Shown here: one piece after another, positions 22,851-36,300 of the stretch
Position numbering within the stretch: position 1 is the first letter of the stretch
Layout: every line of letters starts with the position of its first letter
NCBI GenBank assembly: GCA_028829895.1
Contig: CM054184.1
Location: 26,057,201 to 26,121,200 of the forward strand
Direction: 5' to 3'
Length of the DNA stretch: 64,000 nucleotides
Source: Sinotaia quadrata
Taxonomy: Eukaryota > Mollusca > Gastropoda > Architaenioglossa > Viviparidae
Position numbers and translations under genes: made by a program
The notes under the pieces: model-generated
Database searches by the model: none
Seen by the model: only the letters and a program-made list of their open reading frames with translations
Told to the model about the DNA's origin: nothing

Positions 22851-23264
22851 CATGAAGCCCATTTGTATTTATGTTGCAGATGGCCCTATGAAATTAAAAC
22901 AGACTAAACAAAAATGGCATAACATTTAGCATGGTAGATAGAACTTTTGAATTTTGAAAAATATGATACAAATATAATACAACTGCACATCACAACTTAA
23001 AATCATATTTATTGAAAGTGTTCTTTTTATGAAAATTTACAAGAAGGGACGAAGATGTCATAATATATACAATGTCTCATGGTGTCCAGTCTTGAAATAT
23101 TTCATGTGCAATAAATCCTTCAAAACTAATAGTAAATATCAACAGCCAATAAATGCATATCTGAATTTTCAAAACTGCAAAAGTCAACCAGTAAAAGTAG
23201 TTTTTAAGACTGAAGGAGAGTGGACTGCAGCAACAGTGAAGCAATATCTGATTGCTAGCGTACA

Positions 23265-23495
23265 TATATAGGCCTACTTATGCTGCTCATAGTGCATATA
23301 TGGGCCTAGTTAAGCTGCTCATTCTGCTTATATATAGGCCTAGTTAAGTTGCTCATAGTGCATATATAGGCCTAGTTAAGCTGCTCATGATGCATATATA
23401 GGTCTAGTTAAGTTGCTCATTGTATATATGTAGGCCTAGTTAATTAAGCTGTTTATAGTATATATGTAGGCCCAGTTAAGCTGTTCAGAGTGCAG
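23265..23495 (+). repeat. About 36-bp tandem repeat, six copies
   Basis: Units around CATATATAGGCCTAGTTAAG then CTGCTCATAGTG. Confidence 0.88.
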
Positions 23496-25229
23496 CTGTT
23501 TTTGACTGCCACAATTAACAACCAAACCACAAATACATTAACTTAACCAGAAATGAAAATAGAAATGGCATAAAGAAAAACCCACAAATAAGTCATACTA
23601 TGAACATAAAGTGTGCAAATATGGGGATTTACTAACTGACTGCTAGTGATTTAAAATAATACTTCTGTTAGAGAAGAAGTTATCTGCCTTGCTTCTAACA
23701 CTTCTATATTACCAGCACAGCGCACATTCTTGGAATTATGCTGTTAAGGAAGACCCTGAAATTACTGCTTACCCATACATCATATTTAGAAACATATTGT
23801 TCATGCACAGAAATCTGTTTGTAACTGAGAAGCAAAACAAAGCAGCTAGATATACCTGGTTTGTGCAGTTAACTTAAACCCCAAATTGGTCAGACTAAAT
23901 GCTTGTGGTTCAAATTTTAAAATAATCTAAATTGTTTATAAATAACAAAAGAAAAATGTAAGAACATATCCAATAACACCAAAGTTACTAAGAGTCAAAA
24001 TCTGGGGTTAAACAGTTAACCTTACAAATTACATTTCATGGATATGCAATCTCAAATAGTTCTGTCATGTGTCTTCTGATATAAGAAAATTTCTACTCTT
24101 AATTTCTGCATTTTAATGTCACTCATTTATTAACAAATCATTTGTATACAACAAATATAATCAGCACTTTTTGTGATGGCATATGCCAGTATTTAAAAAG
24201 TAATGTTGACACATTAACAGAAATAAATATGATAGTAAAATACATTAATACCGGCACCATTTAATTTTAAAAATCACAAGACAAATACAAACAAGAACAA
24301 ACACTCTTAGTGAATAATAGTTAAGAAATATTTGCAAGCAAATTTTAATTTTTAAAGAAAGCAATGGCACCCTAGCCTAGACAATGAGTAATATCTTATT
24401 TAAGTATTAATCTCATTAAATATGTGCAAAGAGGAAAAGATCAATCGAAACTGCAAGCACAAGCTCTCAACCTATACTCATACATGTCTGTTTCTACAGT
24501 ACTTCCAAATACATCTTTTCAAAATGCATTCTCAGATGTCATTTTGCACAGCGCCCTCAAATACATCTTTATAAAAAGCACTTTCATACATCTGTTTCCA
24601 CAGTACTTCCATGTACACATTTCTAACATAACTAAATACAAATCTCTTTCCACCATACTCCAAAATGTTCTTTCATCCTAAGTTTTATCTTTAACTTTAA
24701 CTCCATTCGTGGCAAAAGAAGTTTGTTTATCTCAACACAAAGACAATTTTGTGAAAATTTTAAAAATGTAAATATCTCTTTGGCAGCAGATTAGTGGCAT
24801 TTTGACACTACAGCATCTTGACTATAGTGATAAGTCTGAAAATGAATTTGTCAATGATTTTTCAAGTTGATACCAGAAACAACTCAAAGCAATTAAATCA
24901 AATAGCACTTTGTATCCTTGTAAAGGATGAATGGTCAAATCATTTATATAAAATTTTAACTATAATTTCTTGGAAATGTATGCGCAACAATTTAACAAAT
25001 ATGCAGATTCCTTCAAACTGGCTAAGTGAAGAATACACTCTGTATTTTATTAACACACCAACATACTGAATAGGCTGCCAATGGTATTTGTGAATGAAGG
25101 ATGTCATACTATCCTGACATGACATGCTTATAGTCACTTCAAAATCTCATTGGACAGGCTTTCAGTCACTCCAAATTTTGAATGGACATGCTTTCAAACA
25201 CTCCAAAATCTGATTGGACAGGCTTTCAG

Positions 25230-25280
25230 TCACCCCAAAATCCTGTTGTACACCCAAGTGTCTCCTTCCTTGTGAAAAAA
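25230..25280 (-). CDS. OSBPL11-like: ORP gene exon 24, terminal coding exon
   Basis: 51 nt after acceptor TCATTACAG. It codes [16 protein letters not shown] and a TGA stop. It matches human YFIKEGDGWVYHKPLW at its start, but the stop comes earlier than the vertebrate C-terminal tail (which continues KIIP). Confidence 0.9.
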   Translation of the reverse strand, partial: FFHKEGDTWVYNRILG

Positions 25281-28200
25281 CTGTAATGAAGGAAGATGCA
25301 ATAGTATTTAAAAATATTAATTTCATCTCATCTGAAACAAGGCTTTAACTTAGAAAAATATTCTTACATAATTAGTCCTTAACTCCTATGCAGCAAGTTG
25401 AAATATCAATGTATTAAGGTAATATCTATTCTCAATTTTAAATTTAAACTTTCTCTAAACTGTTATCTAAAGTATCATTGTAAGAAAGTAATACTTCTTC
25501 AAACATATAAACCTGCTATCTCAAGTACCTTTGTAGGAAAGTTAGTTCCTGATTCTTTTCGATGTCTCTCACCTTCCCTTTGTCTTTCTTCCAACTGAAA
25601 TAAAATATGTATTTTGTGTTTTATTCTTTAAAAAAACAAGACTAAAAGCAAATAAACTTCTTTCTTAACTCTCTAGGGGGGAACCTATAAAATGATGATG
25701 ATGATCTTCAGTTTGTCAGATTGCTAAGACTAGTAACATAATAAAACAACTTAAAAAAGAACACACGGATGATATAGCACATAAAAACAAATATAAAAGT
25801 ATGTGCATTTCTATACAAAAATTGTGAATTATGACCTCTTGCAGAAATGGGTCAACAAAATGTATTAATTATATTTAACAACTGTGTGTATATGCACATG
25901 TATATGTGTGTGTACATGTTTGTGTATATATGTCACATCTGTTGTCCACTGCTATAAGAAGTCCCTACTTTTCATAGTTCCATTTTCATTCCACCATCTG
26001 TGTTTTCCAGTTTTTATCTTGCTTTACCATGTTATTTAAGGCTAAGCAATAAAAACTGTTTCATTTCTTGTGATAGCAATCATAGTACTTCAAAATTCCA
26101 GCTGAAATGACTTACAAAACGTTTGTGTTCAGTGGCTGTATTAATATCACCAACATTTAATGCATTGGTGACATGCTGCCACAATCGTCTTGATTCAAAC
26201 TCTTCTTGTTTCTCTACTGGACGTACCATTTTGCGCCACACTTTAAGTTTCTGTGTGTCAACTACTTTTGACTGTCCCTGTGAATGAAATGAATATTATT
26301 TATTATCTTAAATACTGCTCAAAGATGGTTTCATTATTTTTTTATTTTTATCTGATTCTGTGAACAAATGGAGTATTATTTATTATGTTATTAAATACTG
26401 CTTACAAACTGTTTCAATACTTTTTAATTTTATTTTAGAAAACACAAATTCTTATGTGAGATAAATATGAAAACAAATTTTAAAAGATTTTCTAATATGC
26501 GAAGTAGCTAAATTTTGATAAAAGAAATAAAAAACAATAATATATATATATATCTATTATAAATTCAATGAGAAATAAATAAAATATTAGCTACAGCACC
26601 TGAATTGCAAAAATTATTATTAAAAAACTGTTGCACATAACTTACACTTGGATAGATGAATTCATACTGTCCATTCCATTCACCCTGAACTTTGCAGATC
26701 TGTGCCCCTGAAATGTTGTTTTTAACTTCTGCAGTTACTCGATGCAGCTTTCCACCATAGAATGGCTGTAAGGAAAGATGGCAGTGTTAGAATTAAATAA
26801 AGTCATATTATGACATCATGAAAGTTAGATCTCATTTCAGTGTGAGAAAGATTTAAAGTGGAAAGAATAAGAATAAACAAAAAAAACCCTAATGTAATTA
26901 AACTGAAATGATGCAGAGAACACACATAAGAACAAATACATATCTAAAATGATGCATGTGGGAACACAAACAAGAACAAATACATATGTAAAATGATGCA
27001 ATGCATGTGAGGGAACACACACAAGAATACATATGTAAAATGATGCATGAGGTAACACACACAAGAATACATTTCTAAAATGATTCATGAGGTAACACAC
27101 ACAAGAATACATATCTAAACTGATGCATGAGGGAACACACACAAGAATACATATCTAAAATATGCATGAGTGAACACACACAAGAATACATATGTAAAAT
27201 GGAGCATGAGGGAACACACAAGAATATACATGTAAAATGGAACATGAGGGACAAAAACAAATACATATGTAAAATGATGCATGAGGAAACACACACAAGA
27301 ACAAATACATATGTAAAATGATGCATGAGTGAACACATAAAAACAAATACATATGTAAAATAATGCATGAGAGAGTATATGCATTAACAAATACATACAC
27401 AGAATGCATATTGACACACACTTTGTAATGAACACAAAAATGACTTGATGATCATTGTTTAGTGCACTAATTCAGCTATGACCCTGGTTTTAATATGGTA
27501 GCAATACACCTCTAAGTGGTGAATGATATAGCTCTGACTTCATGGACCCTAACACAATTTGGGCATCAATATCATTCAAGACCACAGTTTGGTAAAACAT
27601 TGAACTATATGATATAGCTCTGATTTCATGGACTCTAGTGTTGTGAGGGTTCAACTGCTGAACTCTTGTATATGTTTTCTTGTATATGGATTCTTCATTT
27701 ATAGACAAAACATGCTTTTCTTCTTGATACCTGATGTTAAAGTGACTGCACACATCACAAGTTCTCACAAACCAACAAAAGGTTGTCGGGGTTCATTAAA
27801 AGTGGCTCAGTATACAGCCATGAGCTATTGCTACTAACACTAATGCTCATTTGGTTGTATGATACAAACATTTTAATTTATTATACATGCAATGCACACT
27901 GCAATGACTAACTGCTTTGTAAAAATTTAATATAATAACTAATTCATGAAAAATGTTGTGTCCTTTAATAACTTCTATTCCAAGATTAAATTCTTACCTT
28001 AGTGTGAAAAACAATGTTGGAAGTGAGATTTGTTTTCTCACATGTTAGGGTGACCTTATCACCAAGTTCCACCCAGGGTACCGTCAAAATGGAACGGGCA
28101 TAGGCACTTGGCAAACCAAATGCATACTCTTCATCATAATCTAGTAACCGCAAGCTCACTATAGAAATTAAATAGAATCTGTTAAATGTTATACAATGAA

Positions 28201-30318
28201 GTTATGGTTATATGAAAACACTGTAATCCTTTTACTAATGTTTTATGAAATCTTATGTCATTTTCTGCTATCTTGAATGTAAGCTGACCTAAAAATGTCA
28301 ATGTGTTTAAAATTCATGGAGCTAAACAAAATTAATACTAGACTAGTTGCAATTAGCTTAATTTTAAGAAAGATGTCCTGTAATTATAATACATTTTTAC
28401 ATATAAAATTATATTCTTAGTAAGTATCAATTAAACTAAACACAGTTTCTTCCTCAAGATCTTAATACATGAGTAGACATTATGAAAAACGTACATTAGA
28501 TAAGTTATTTCAATGATACATTCCTGTAAGCAAAAATAAAAGTAGAAGCAAGAAGCCATGTTAAAGATGATAACCAAAAAATTACGAATTACAAAATAAA
28601 AGAATAGTGAAGAATGAATATTTGAAGCAGACTGCTTTTCAGCCTCACCTTTGCCAACCATGACAACACCAATTGACATTCCCATAAATTTTGATTTGGT
28701 CCAGATGGAAGCATTCATGCAAATGTTTTTTTCAGGGCACTCAAAGTAGAATGCAGACACTGTGGGACAAAAAAGTACATTCATAATATATCAGCAATAT
28801 TTAATTCACCATCAAGTGGTTAATTCATCCATGCTTTCTTTCTGTCCCTTGTTTTCACCATTTTTTTGCTTATCAGTTAATGGTATCTAGCTATTAACTG
28901 TTTTCCCCTCAGTAATAAATGTTGACTGTTTTACATATAAACTTTTCTTTTTCGAAAGGAAAAACAATTTATTAAAGTTAATTAAATTTGCTCTTTTCTT
29001 TTTATCATATGATAGAGTTTGGGGGGGGGGGGGAGGTTGCTATTCAAATCTTATTCTTAAGAACTTAAATACTCTGCACTGCATAAATATTAATCAGAAA
29101 ATTATTTGCTAATATAAGATTCTCTTCAAAGTAAATAAAAGTGGAAAAATAGCTAAAATCTTTATATACTTGACAAAGTAGTCAAAATCTTTAAAATCAT
29201 GCTATCAATCCTGCTGCCTTTAGTAAGGGTATACTCTGATAAATTGGCAGGAAAATAGATAGAAACATAAGGGTATTGTTCAGTGGCAAAAATGTTAAAG
29301 CTCAATGTGACATTTTGCTGGGAGATGGGCAAGATGTTAATTCTCTACCACCCCGGGCTGCCCATAACCGTAGGCTGATGCCCCAAACACACCATCCAGC
29401 TGGCCATGCATGTTCGAAAGAGAGAAGATAAATAATGTAGAAAAGAAGAGTAATAGTTGAGAATATAGCTCCGTGCCCCCGAATACATATTGTGTCTGGC
29501 CTTATATATCTTTCAATTACCTTTGCTGTGGCGTACATTAGACTGTTGGTTTCTGTGATATCTTCTGTGGGGATACGATTAAGTGAAATGCATTCTCAAT
29601 TGCTGTCCTTAGAGCTTTGTTGTTTTGCAGCCTTCTTGTTGGGGTTCTGCCAACATGTGACTTATTTTTGTCCATGAAATATTTTATGTCTTCAAACAAG
29701 CATTGTTGTTCTTCAGTGAAGTTGCATGGAATTTCCCCAGCGTGGTTGTCAACTGGAATTGTCTATTGTGAGGTTGTGGAATTTTCTTTGTCTTTGAAAC
29801 TGAAGACTGTGTATCGGGTTGTGGCATTGTGGTTTGTTGCTGTTCTATCTCCTGTATTTCTAGGGCTGTAAAAAGCCTATTTTGTAGTATCACTCTCTTC
29901 TGGTCTGGGAGCCGCTGTTCACTGATCATATCATCTGGATGGTGTTTGAGCCAGAGTTCATACATTCTTTTTCTATATCCTCTTGTTGTTGGTTGGCTTT
30001 GATAGTAAGAGACTATGATTTGTATGTTTTCCTCTCTGGTCCATCTCCTCTGAGTTTTTGCTTTCATTTCAGTAGCCCATTTTTCACACTAGAACACCCT
30101 GAAACATCAGTGCCTAGTGCAGACTTTGTTAACCCGGGCGAAGTCTGATCCGGTATGGAATCAAAGTTTGTTTTCTCCACCAAGAATGGGATGTCCCCTC
30201 CCTCATAGTCCAGAGATGGGATTTGAAGCTGTCACCCATCCATGTTTGTTGACACAGCTCAGGTTGCTTAACTTTCTGGTGAGGATTTTCTGCTCTAACC
30301 ACTGGACTATTGAGACAC

Positions 30319-30363
<45 letters not shown>

Positions 30364-33300
30364 GTCATTCGCTTGCACAAGTGTAAAAGCATAAGCTGAT
30401 TGTCAACAATGTAGCTACATTTTAAGTCAAGTTTACTGGTAGTATATACAGTGGTAGCTAAGCATCGATGGGCTATTTGCTTCGAACAGCATTTAACCAG
30501 CATCCAAGATGGAGTCAAAATATTATTTCAGACTGCTACATTTAAAACACAGCCATAATAGTATTAAGGTCAAAGGCAATCAACAGCTTAGATATCAGTA
30601 AGAAAAGAAAATATAGAGACAATAGGTTTTGCCTTCACTTTTTTGAGACACATTAAGGAAGACAAGAAATTTGTAAAAATCTGTAAAAAATCACTGACGA
30701 AAGTTACCCTAAAAATATTCTAGATATTATTATATATTATAATATTCCCAGTTTGCAAACACCTACACCATGCTGAAGTGACAGGGAAAAAAAAGAGATA
30801 ACTCTTATTAGTTTTAGGGAACATGCTACTACATTAATTCTTTGAATCTTTGGCTCATCCTGGAAGTGTTATGAAGGGGTCTTTGGCTTGTATGATAATT
30901 CTTAAGTGTGCTCTGATTGTAAGATGGACAAGGTTATTTTACATACAAACAAAATATATTTCTCTCCCTGAATTTTACCTGGTGGATGATGTGAAACTTG
31001 TTCTGCACAATATATTAGTTTAATTTTTTGTTCTTCTTTATCTAAAGGCTTCATCTCCCTTGAAGATGAATTCTGAAGGGTGTTTTGTGAGGATAGCAGC
31101 CATGAACAATGGAACATCTCACCAATTATAGGATTGTATGGTTTTTTAGCCACAGAGCCCTGTTAAGAAAGTAACGAAAACACATAACAAGGTTTATTTT
31201 ATATTATTATTTTATAAAAATTTATAAAATTAATACATTAACTAGTTATGTATACTAAATCACTTGCTATTTCTATCTTGAACCCAATTATCTTCCATAT
31301 TTTTTAAAAATAAATCATCTGCTAAAAATATGAGATCTGCAATTATCAGCATATTGCTTACAAACTCAGGTATGAGAACGACAAATTGTATAAGTCTAAT
31401 AATTTTGGGAAAACATAATTGCAGATTCTAAACATACCCTGCAATAGGGTTCAAGGGGCATGTACCCACTAATTTATTTTTTTCAAAAATAAGATTGAAA
31501 TCTGTGCATGTTATGAAATCCCTATACGATGAAACAAATTAATGAAGAAAAGTAATTAAATTTTTAGTTAATCTAAACTATATTTCTAATGTATCAGTCA
31601 CAATATTTATATAAAATAAAAAGTAAAGGTAATATGCTTGTTCAAAATAAAATATTAATACAATAAAAATAAAAACAAATATGTATAAAATTGTTTCGAA
31701 ATACTTACAAACAAAACCCAAACAAATAACAAATCCTTGAGATTTTTTAAGAGAATGAAAACCATCTGATTTCTTTTAAAGGTATGAAAATAAAATTTTA
31801 ACACATTCAAACATAAAAGAGAATTTCAACAAACACAATTTCCATAATACATTAATACACTACACAATAATAGCACTATACAAAAAATAGGATATATGCA
31901 TTAATAATGCGACTCTTCTTATACACATAATTTTGTTTGTAAATTCATTATCAATTTACTTGTTAAACCATTCAATTTCTGCCTTGTTTGCTATAAAAAT
32001 CAATTTACACAAAGTTTATATTTGCATTTTTCTTAAATTTGTTTTTAATTAACATTAACCGGTAAACAAGAAACTAAATTCTACTTCTGAATTAAGCAAC
32101 AAAACAATCTGCTCGAAAGCTTTTATCTAAAACATGTCTGGAGATTTCCTGTTTTCGATTCAGTTCACGAAGTTCTTCAAATTTTTGTCATGAACAGAAA
32201 TAACATAATAAAACATTATCCTACCCCTTATTAAAGGAAATCAAATCTGAAGGCTATGATGATTTAAATCCACATTTATTAAGATCATAAACTGTCTTAA
32301 ATATAAAAAATTAGAAGAGTGAAGAAAGTATTTAATTTCTACAATCATGCAGTGATTTCTTAACTTATACTACAATTATCTGGTTACCGTGTTTTATTAC
32401 TTTAGGAAAGAAATCGTAACAAAGTTCTCAGTCTCTCCTTTAAAAAATCCAAACCTGCATAAAGACTCCTAGATGGAGTATTTAGATAATAAATTGCTAA
32501 CAACACAAATATTCTTCTGACTAAGCAAAATTTTGAAATATACGCTCATGATATATGTTTCCATTTTGTCTATAATATATATTGCTACTGTACATAGCGA
32601 AAGCTATGCAAGTAAGCAGGCTGTACCATACAGAATTAAATTCTGATAAACACACATAAATAGACTGACCTGTCGTCCTGCATGAAACGATGTCAAATAC
32701 CATTCTAACACCATTATCATTCGATCTTCTGGATCAGCAATATCTGGAATTCTAAATCACCATTATAAAACAGTAATTGTAAGAATAAAACATATCAACT
32801 TCTAAAATAATGTTTATTTATACAGAAGTTCAGATATACATTAAAAAAAATTATATAACATAAAATATAAGTGATAATCAATGCCCCTTTCATATCTGAA
32901 TTCAGATAGGCAATTATTTTTCTTCATTTTGTATTGTGGATTTTAAAAAAAATATAAAGTAAGAAAATAATTATGTACTAATATTGTGTGCTGAAATATT
33001 TCTTTTAAAGATATTACAAAAGGAAGCAAAGTACAAATATGGTATGCTGATTGTTATCTTTGATTTCTCAGAGTTGTTAGATTGTTTAATGCCAGTTTAT
33101 GCAGTTAAATGTGAAAACAGTCATATAAAGCTGCTAGAGTTAAGCATCCAAACAAAATGAAATAACTGCTGATGAATAATTACCTTACAAATATATCTGG
33201 ATGAGCCATACAATCAGCAAACATTTCTAGAAGAGATCTTCTCTCCAAAATAAAAGTTGGAAGGACTACCTGTTTGAAAACAATGTCTGGGTTATTAAAA

Positions 33301-36300
33301 TGTGAAACTTGTTTTATATAGTGAATGAAATGAAATAAACTATTATATATCTTAGTGCTGTCTCTGCTAATGACACTAGCATGGCAAATAATCAGTAGTT
33401 TAAATAACATTACTGCTGAAAATAAATTGAGTGCTGATACTGCTCAATGATCATTTAAACATGGATGATACATTTTTTTTAAAACTAAATTTACATTAAC
33501 AATTTATTTTAATGGTTCAAAATGATCCAGATCTAAATATTTTCACTGTCTATGGCAATGAAAATAATATAAGATTCGAGTAGCTCAATGATTTTTTATA
33601 TGTAAATAATTACTAGATTCAAATATAGATATTTACAAGATTTAGGTGATTATAATGGATATGAATACAAATATGATCAAATTCATCTGAGATTGGACAC
33701 TGAATTGCTAATAATGACCCAGATATGATATCTGAACAATGGATTCTAATAATGACCAGATCAGGATGTTTAGATTATGGAATTGCTAATAATGGCCCCA
33801 TTAAGATGTCTGAATTATGGAATTGCTAATAATGACTAGATTTGGGCAATAAACAGATAGCAATGCAAACAATCACCAGCTTTATCTAAATATTACTCTT
33901 TAGAACTAGATCATAAGCTATGGATGTAGATGGGTAATTCATTTTAAAGTTGGAAATCATGAAGCAGGGTGGAAAAACATAAAATGGAGTGAAGAAACTG
34001 GATTGAAGAGAAGCTTGAGAGTAAAGCAATATCTAACCAAATTGATCTTGGGTTGAATTTTTACTTGTCTCAGAACATCACAAAAACAGACTGCTTTACC
34101 TAAACAAGTGTATTCCCATGCACTGTTTATTTTGTATTTGTTTTTTTGTTGTTACACATTTTTTGTTGTTACAGATTATACCATCATCTATATTTTAAAG
34201 TGGACATTTCATGTCTGTCAGGCATATTATATAGTATTATGTATTCTTCTTGACCTCAGAAAGAAACTAGAAGCTTTGACTTTCATATATATTGTTAACT
34301 ACACTCTAAAGTGGACATTTCACATCTGTCAAAGCAACTATAAATAGCATAAGAGATTTCCGTGGCCTCAGAAAGGAATTAGTAGCTTTCATATGTTAAG
34401 AAATATATATTTTGTTTATAATTCTGTTTTTAAGTAGTTGTCTGAAATCAAGGAAAGACTTAATTTTAAAACCTATAATAATGGAAATGTGTTTATTTTA
34501 TTACTGAAATAAGCTTTTTCTAATGCTTTCCAAGTGTCTTACAACAATAGGAGTTATTTTTACACAAAAGTATGTCCTAGTTGACAGTCCACAATAAGGG
34601 GATCCCACAAACACCAAGAGGGACCCATGAATTAGTCCACTGCTAAAAGACTTCTCAGACTAGTTAGGGCAAAATAAATCTCAATGTGTCGCTTTCCATG
34701 GCATGTGCAGATTTCATCATCTAAGTTTACCCCTGAAGACTTCCCAAGTTTGGCAAAAGTTTCTAGATTCCATGACATAGGCAGATTTCATCATCTAAAA
34801 AAATTTAGCCTATAAATTCATGGCTAAAGATCTCAGATTTAGCTACACATTTATGTTTTATTTAATGCTTTCAATGGTATGTGAAGTTTTCGTCAAAATT
34901 TATTTCTACAGCCACCTTTTTGTAACTATCTGCCCTCCAAGAAGATTCCCCATAAATTTCATCCAAATATAATGGAAGAATGCATGCATTGTTGATGTTT
35001 TCTGGTGGAGCTTCAAAGCAATAACCATCTATCAAATAGCAGCTGTGGCAACTTGGTACAATAGCAATGCCACCAACTCCCAACAATTCACTCATCAGCA
35101 AAATGTATATGGTCAATTCAGCCAGTATGCAAAACATAAGAAGTGTGACAATCAAAATAAACTTCCTTCATTCTACAAAATGTATATGGTCAATTCAGCC
35201 AGTGTGCAAAACACAAAAAGTGTGACAATCAAAATAAACTTCCTTCATTCTAAAAAAGTACATATTATATCTACCTCTCTCACAGAATAAACAGCAAATG
35301 CCAAAAGAATTAACTCAAAACATATTTTGCCTTTAAAATGCAGACAATCAGGATGATAGGAAAAGAGAACCAAAACTGAAATAAAATATATGAGCCAAAA
35401 AGTGTTGACACTTGAATGATTCCTTGAAATGAAGTGCAGGAGCTGTTGGTAGCATACTTTCTGTATCAGCAAGACAGAAAATTAAAATCATATATATAAC
35501 TCTTATTTGTCTCACTTTTGGTGTCTGCAGAGCTAGTCATCAATAGATCGGCTTAAATATAATGCATAGTAAGAATGATCTCTCATAGTTTTGGATGCTT
35601 AGGAATGTATGATGGAAACATGGCTCTATAAATATTAGAGGAATTTCAAGAATTCTATTTATATAAAAATAACACCTATATACTTAAGCAGCCATAGACG
35701 CCTGTAGGTTTGTGAGTTAAAAATGTATTCTGTGTTTGGTTAGTAAGTATTATATTGGCTGCAATAATAAAATAAAATAAAATCAGATTTGAATTTATTA
35801 CTAAGTATCAAATCTATTCAATAATATTTATTTTTAATAGTATTTCATCTAAACGTTACATTTTCCTACATGATGTGTACACTCATACCTTAGTGAGGTC
35901 CATGCCCAATTTCAACTGAGACAAAAGATGCAAAATTATACTTTTGTGATCTTCAACACCACCCAGCTCAGTTTCATGGTAGTCATAAGGATCTTCTACC
36001 TCTTCATCATGAAAGTTTGAAATGCCTGCTCAGAATTAAACAAAATGAGCTTAAAGTTTGAAATGTCTGCTTATAATTAAAATGTGCTTAAGTTTGAAAT
36101 GCCTGCTCAGAATTAAACAAAATGTGCTTAATTAGCAAAGTGATAAAGATGGACAGTGATTTTCAAAGCATATCATCCTTGATAATAGTGACTGTTTACT
36201 GCCCTAATATTTATTATTACCAAGTAGATATATCACTGCATAGCTATGTCAGTATCAGTAATTAGTTTCCTGTACCAGCAAACAGTATTATTTTTTCTAC

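Larger units (their letters stand above)
20700..25229 (-). other. 3' flank and possible long 3' UTR of the ORP gene
   Basis: AT-rich sequence downstream of the ORP stop. Several AATAAA signals are present on the minus strand (for example in GTTAATAAAATAC near 25055), so the true poly(A) site cannot be chosen. It contains no recognisable gene, only local repeats and an inverted repeat listed separately. The short open frames here show no conserved motif. Confidence 0.4.

Noticed and set aside
30220..30310. tRNA gene on the minus strand
   Set aside because: A-box and B-box-like sequences exist but their spacing is too long and no acceptor stem pairs, so it is a tRNA-derived SINE head.
35045..35290. 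81-codon plus-strand open frame
   Set aside because: Created by a 75-bp tandem duplication inside an ORP intron; no homology recognised.
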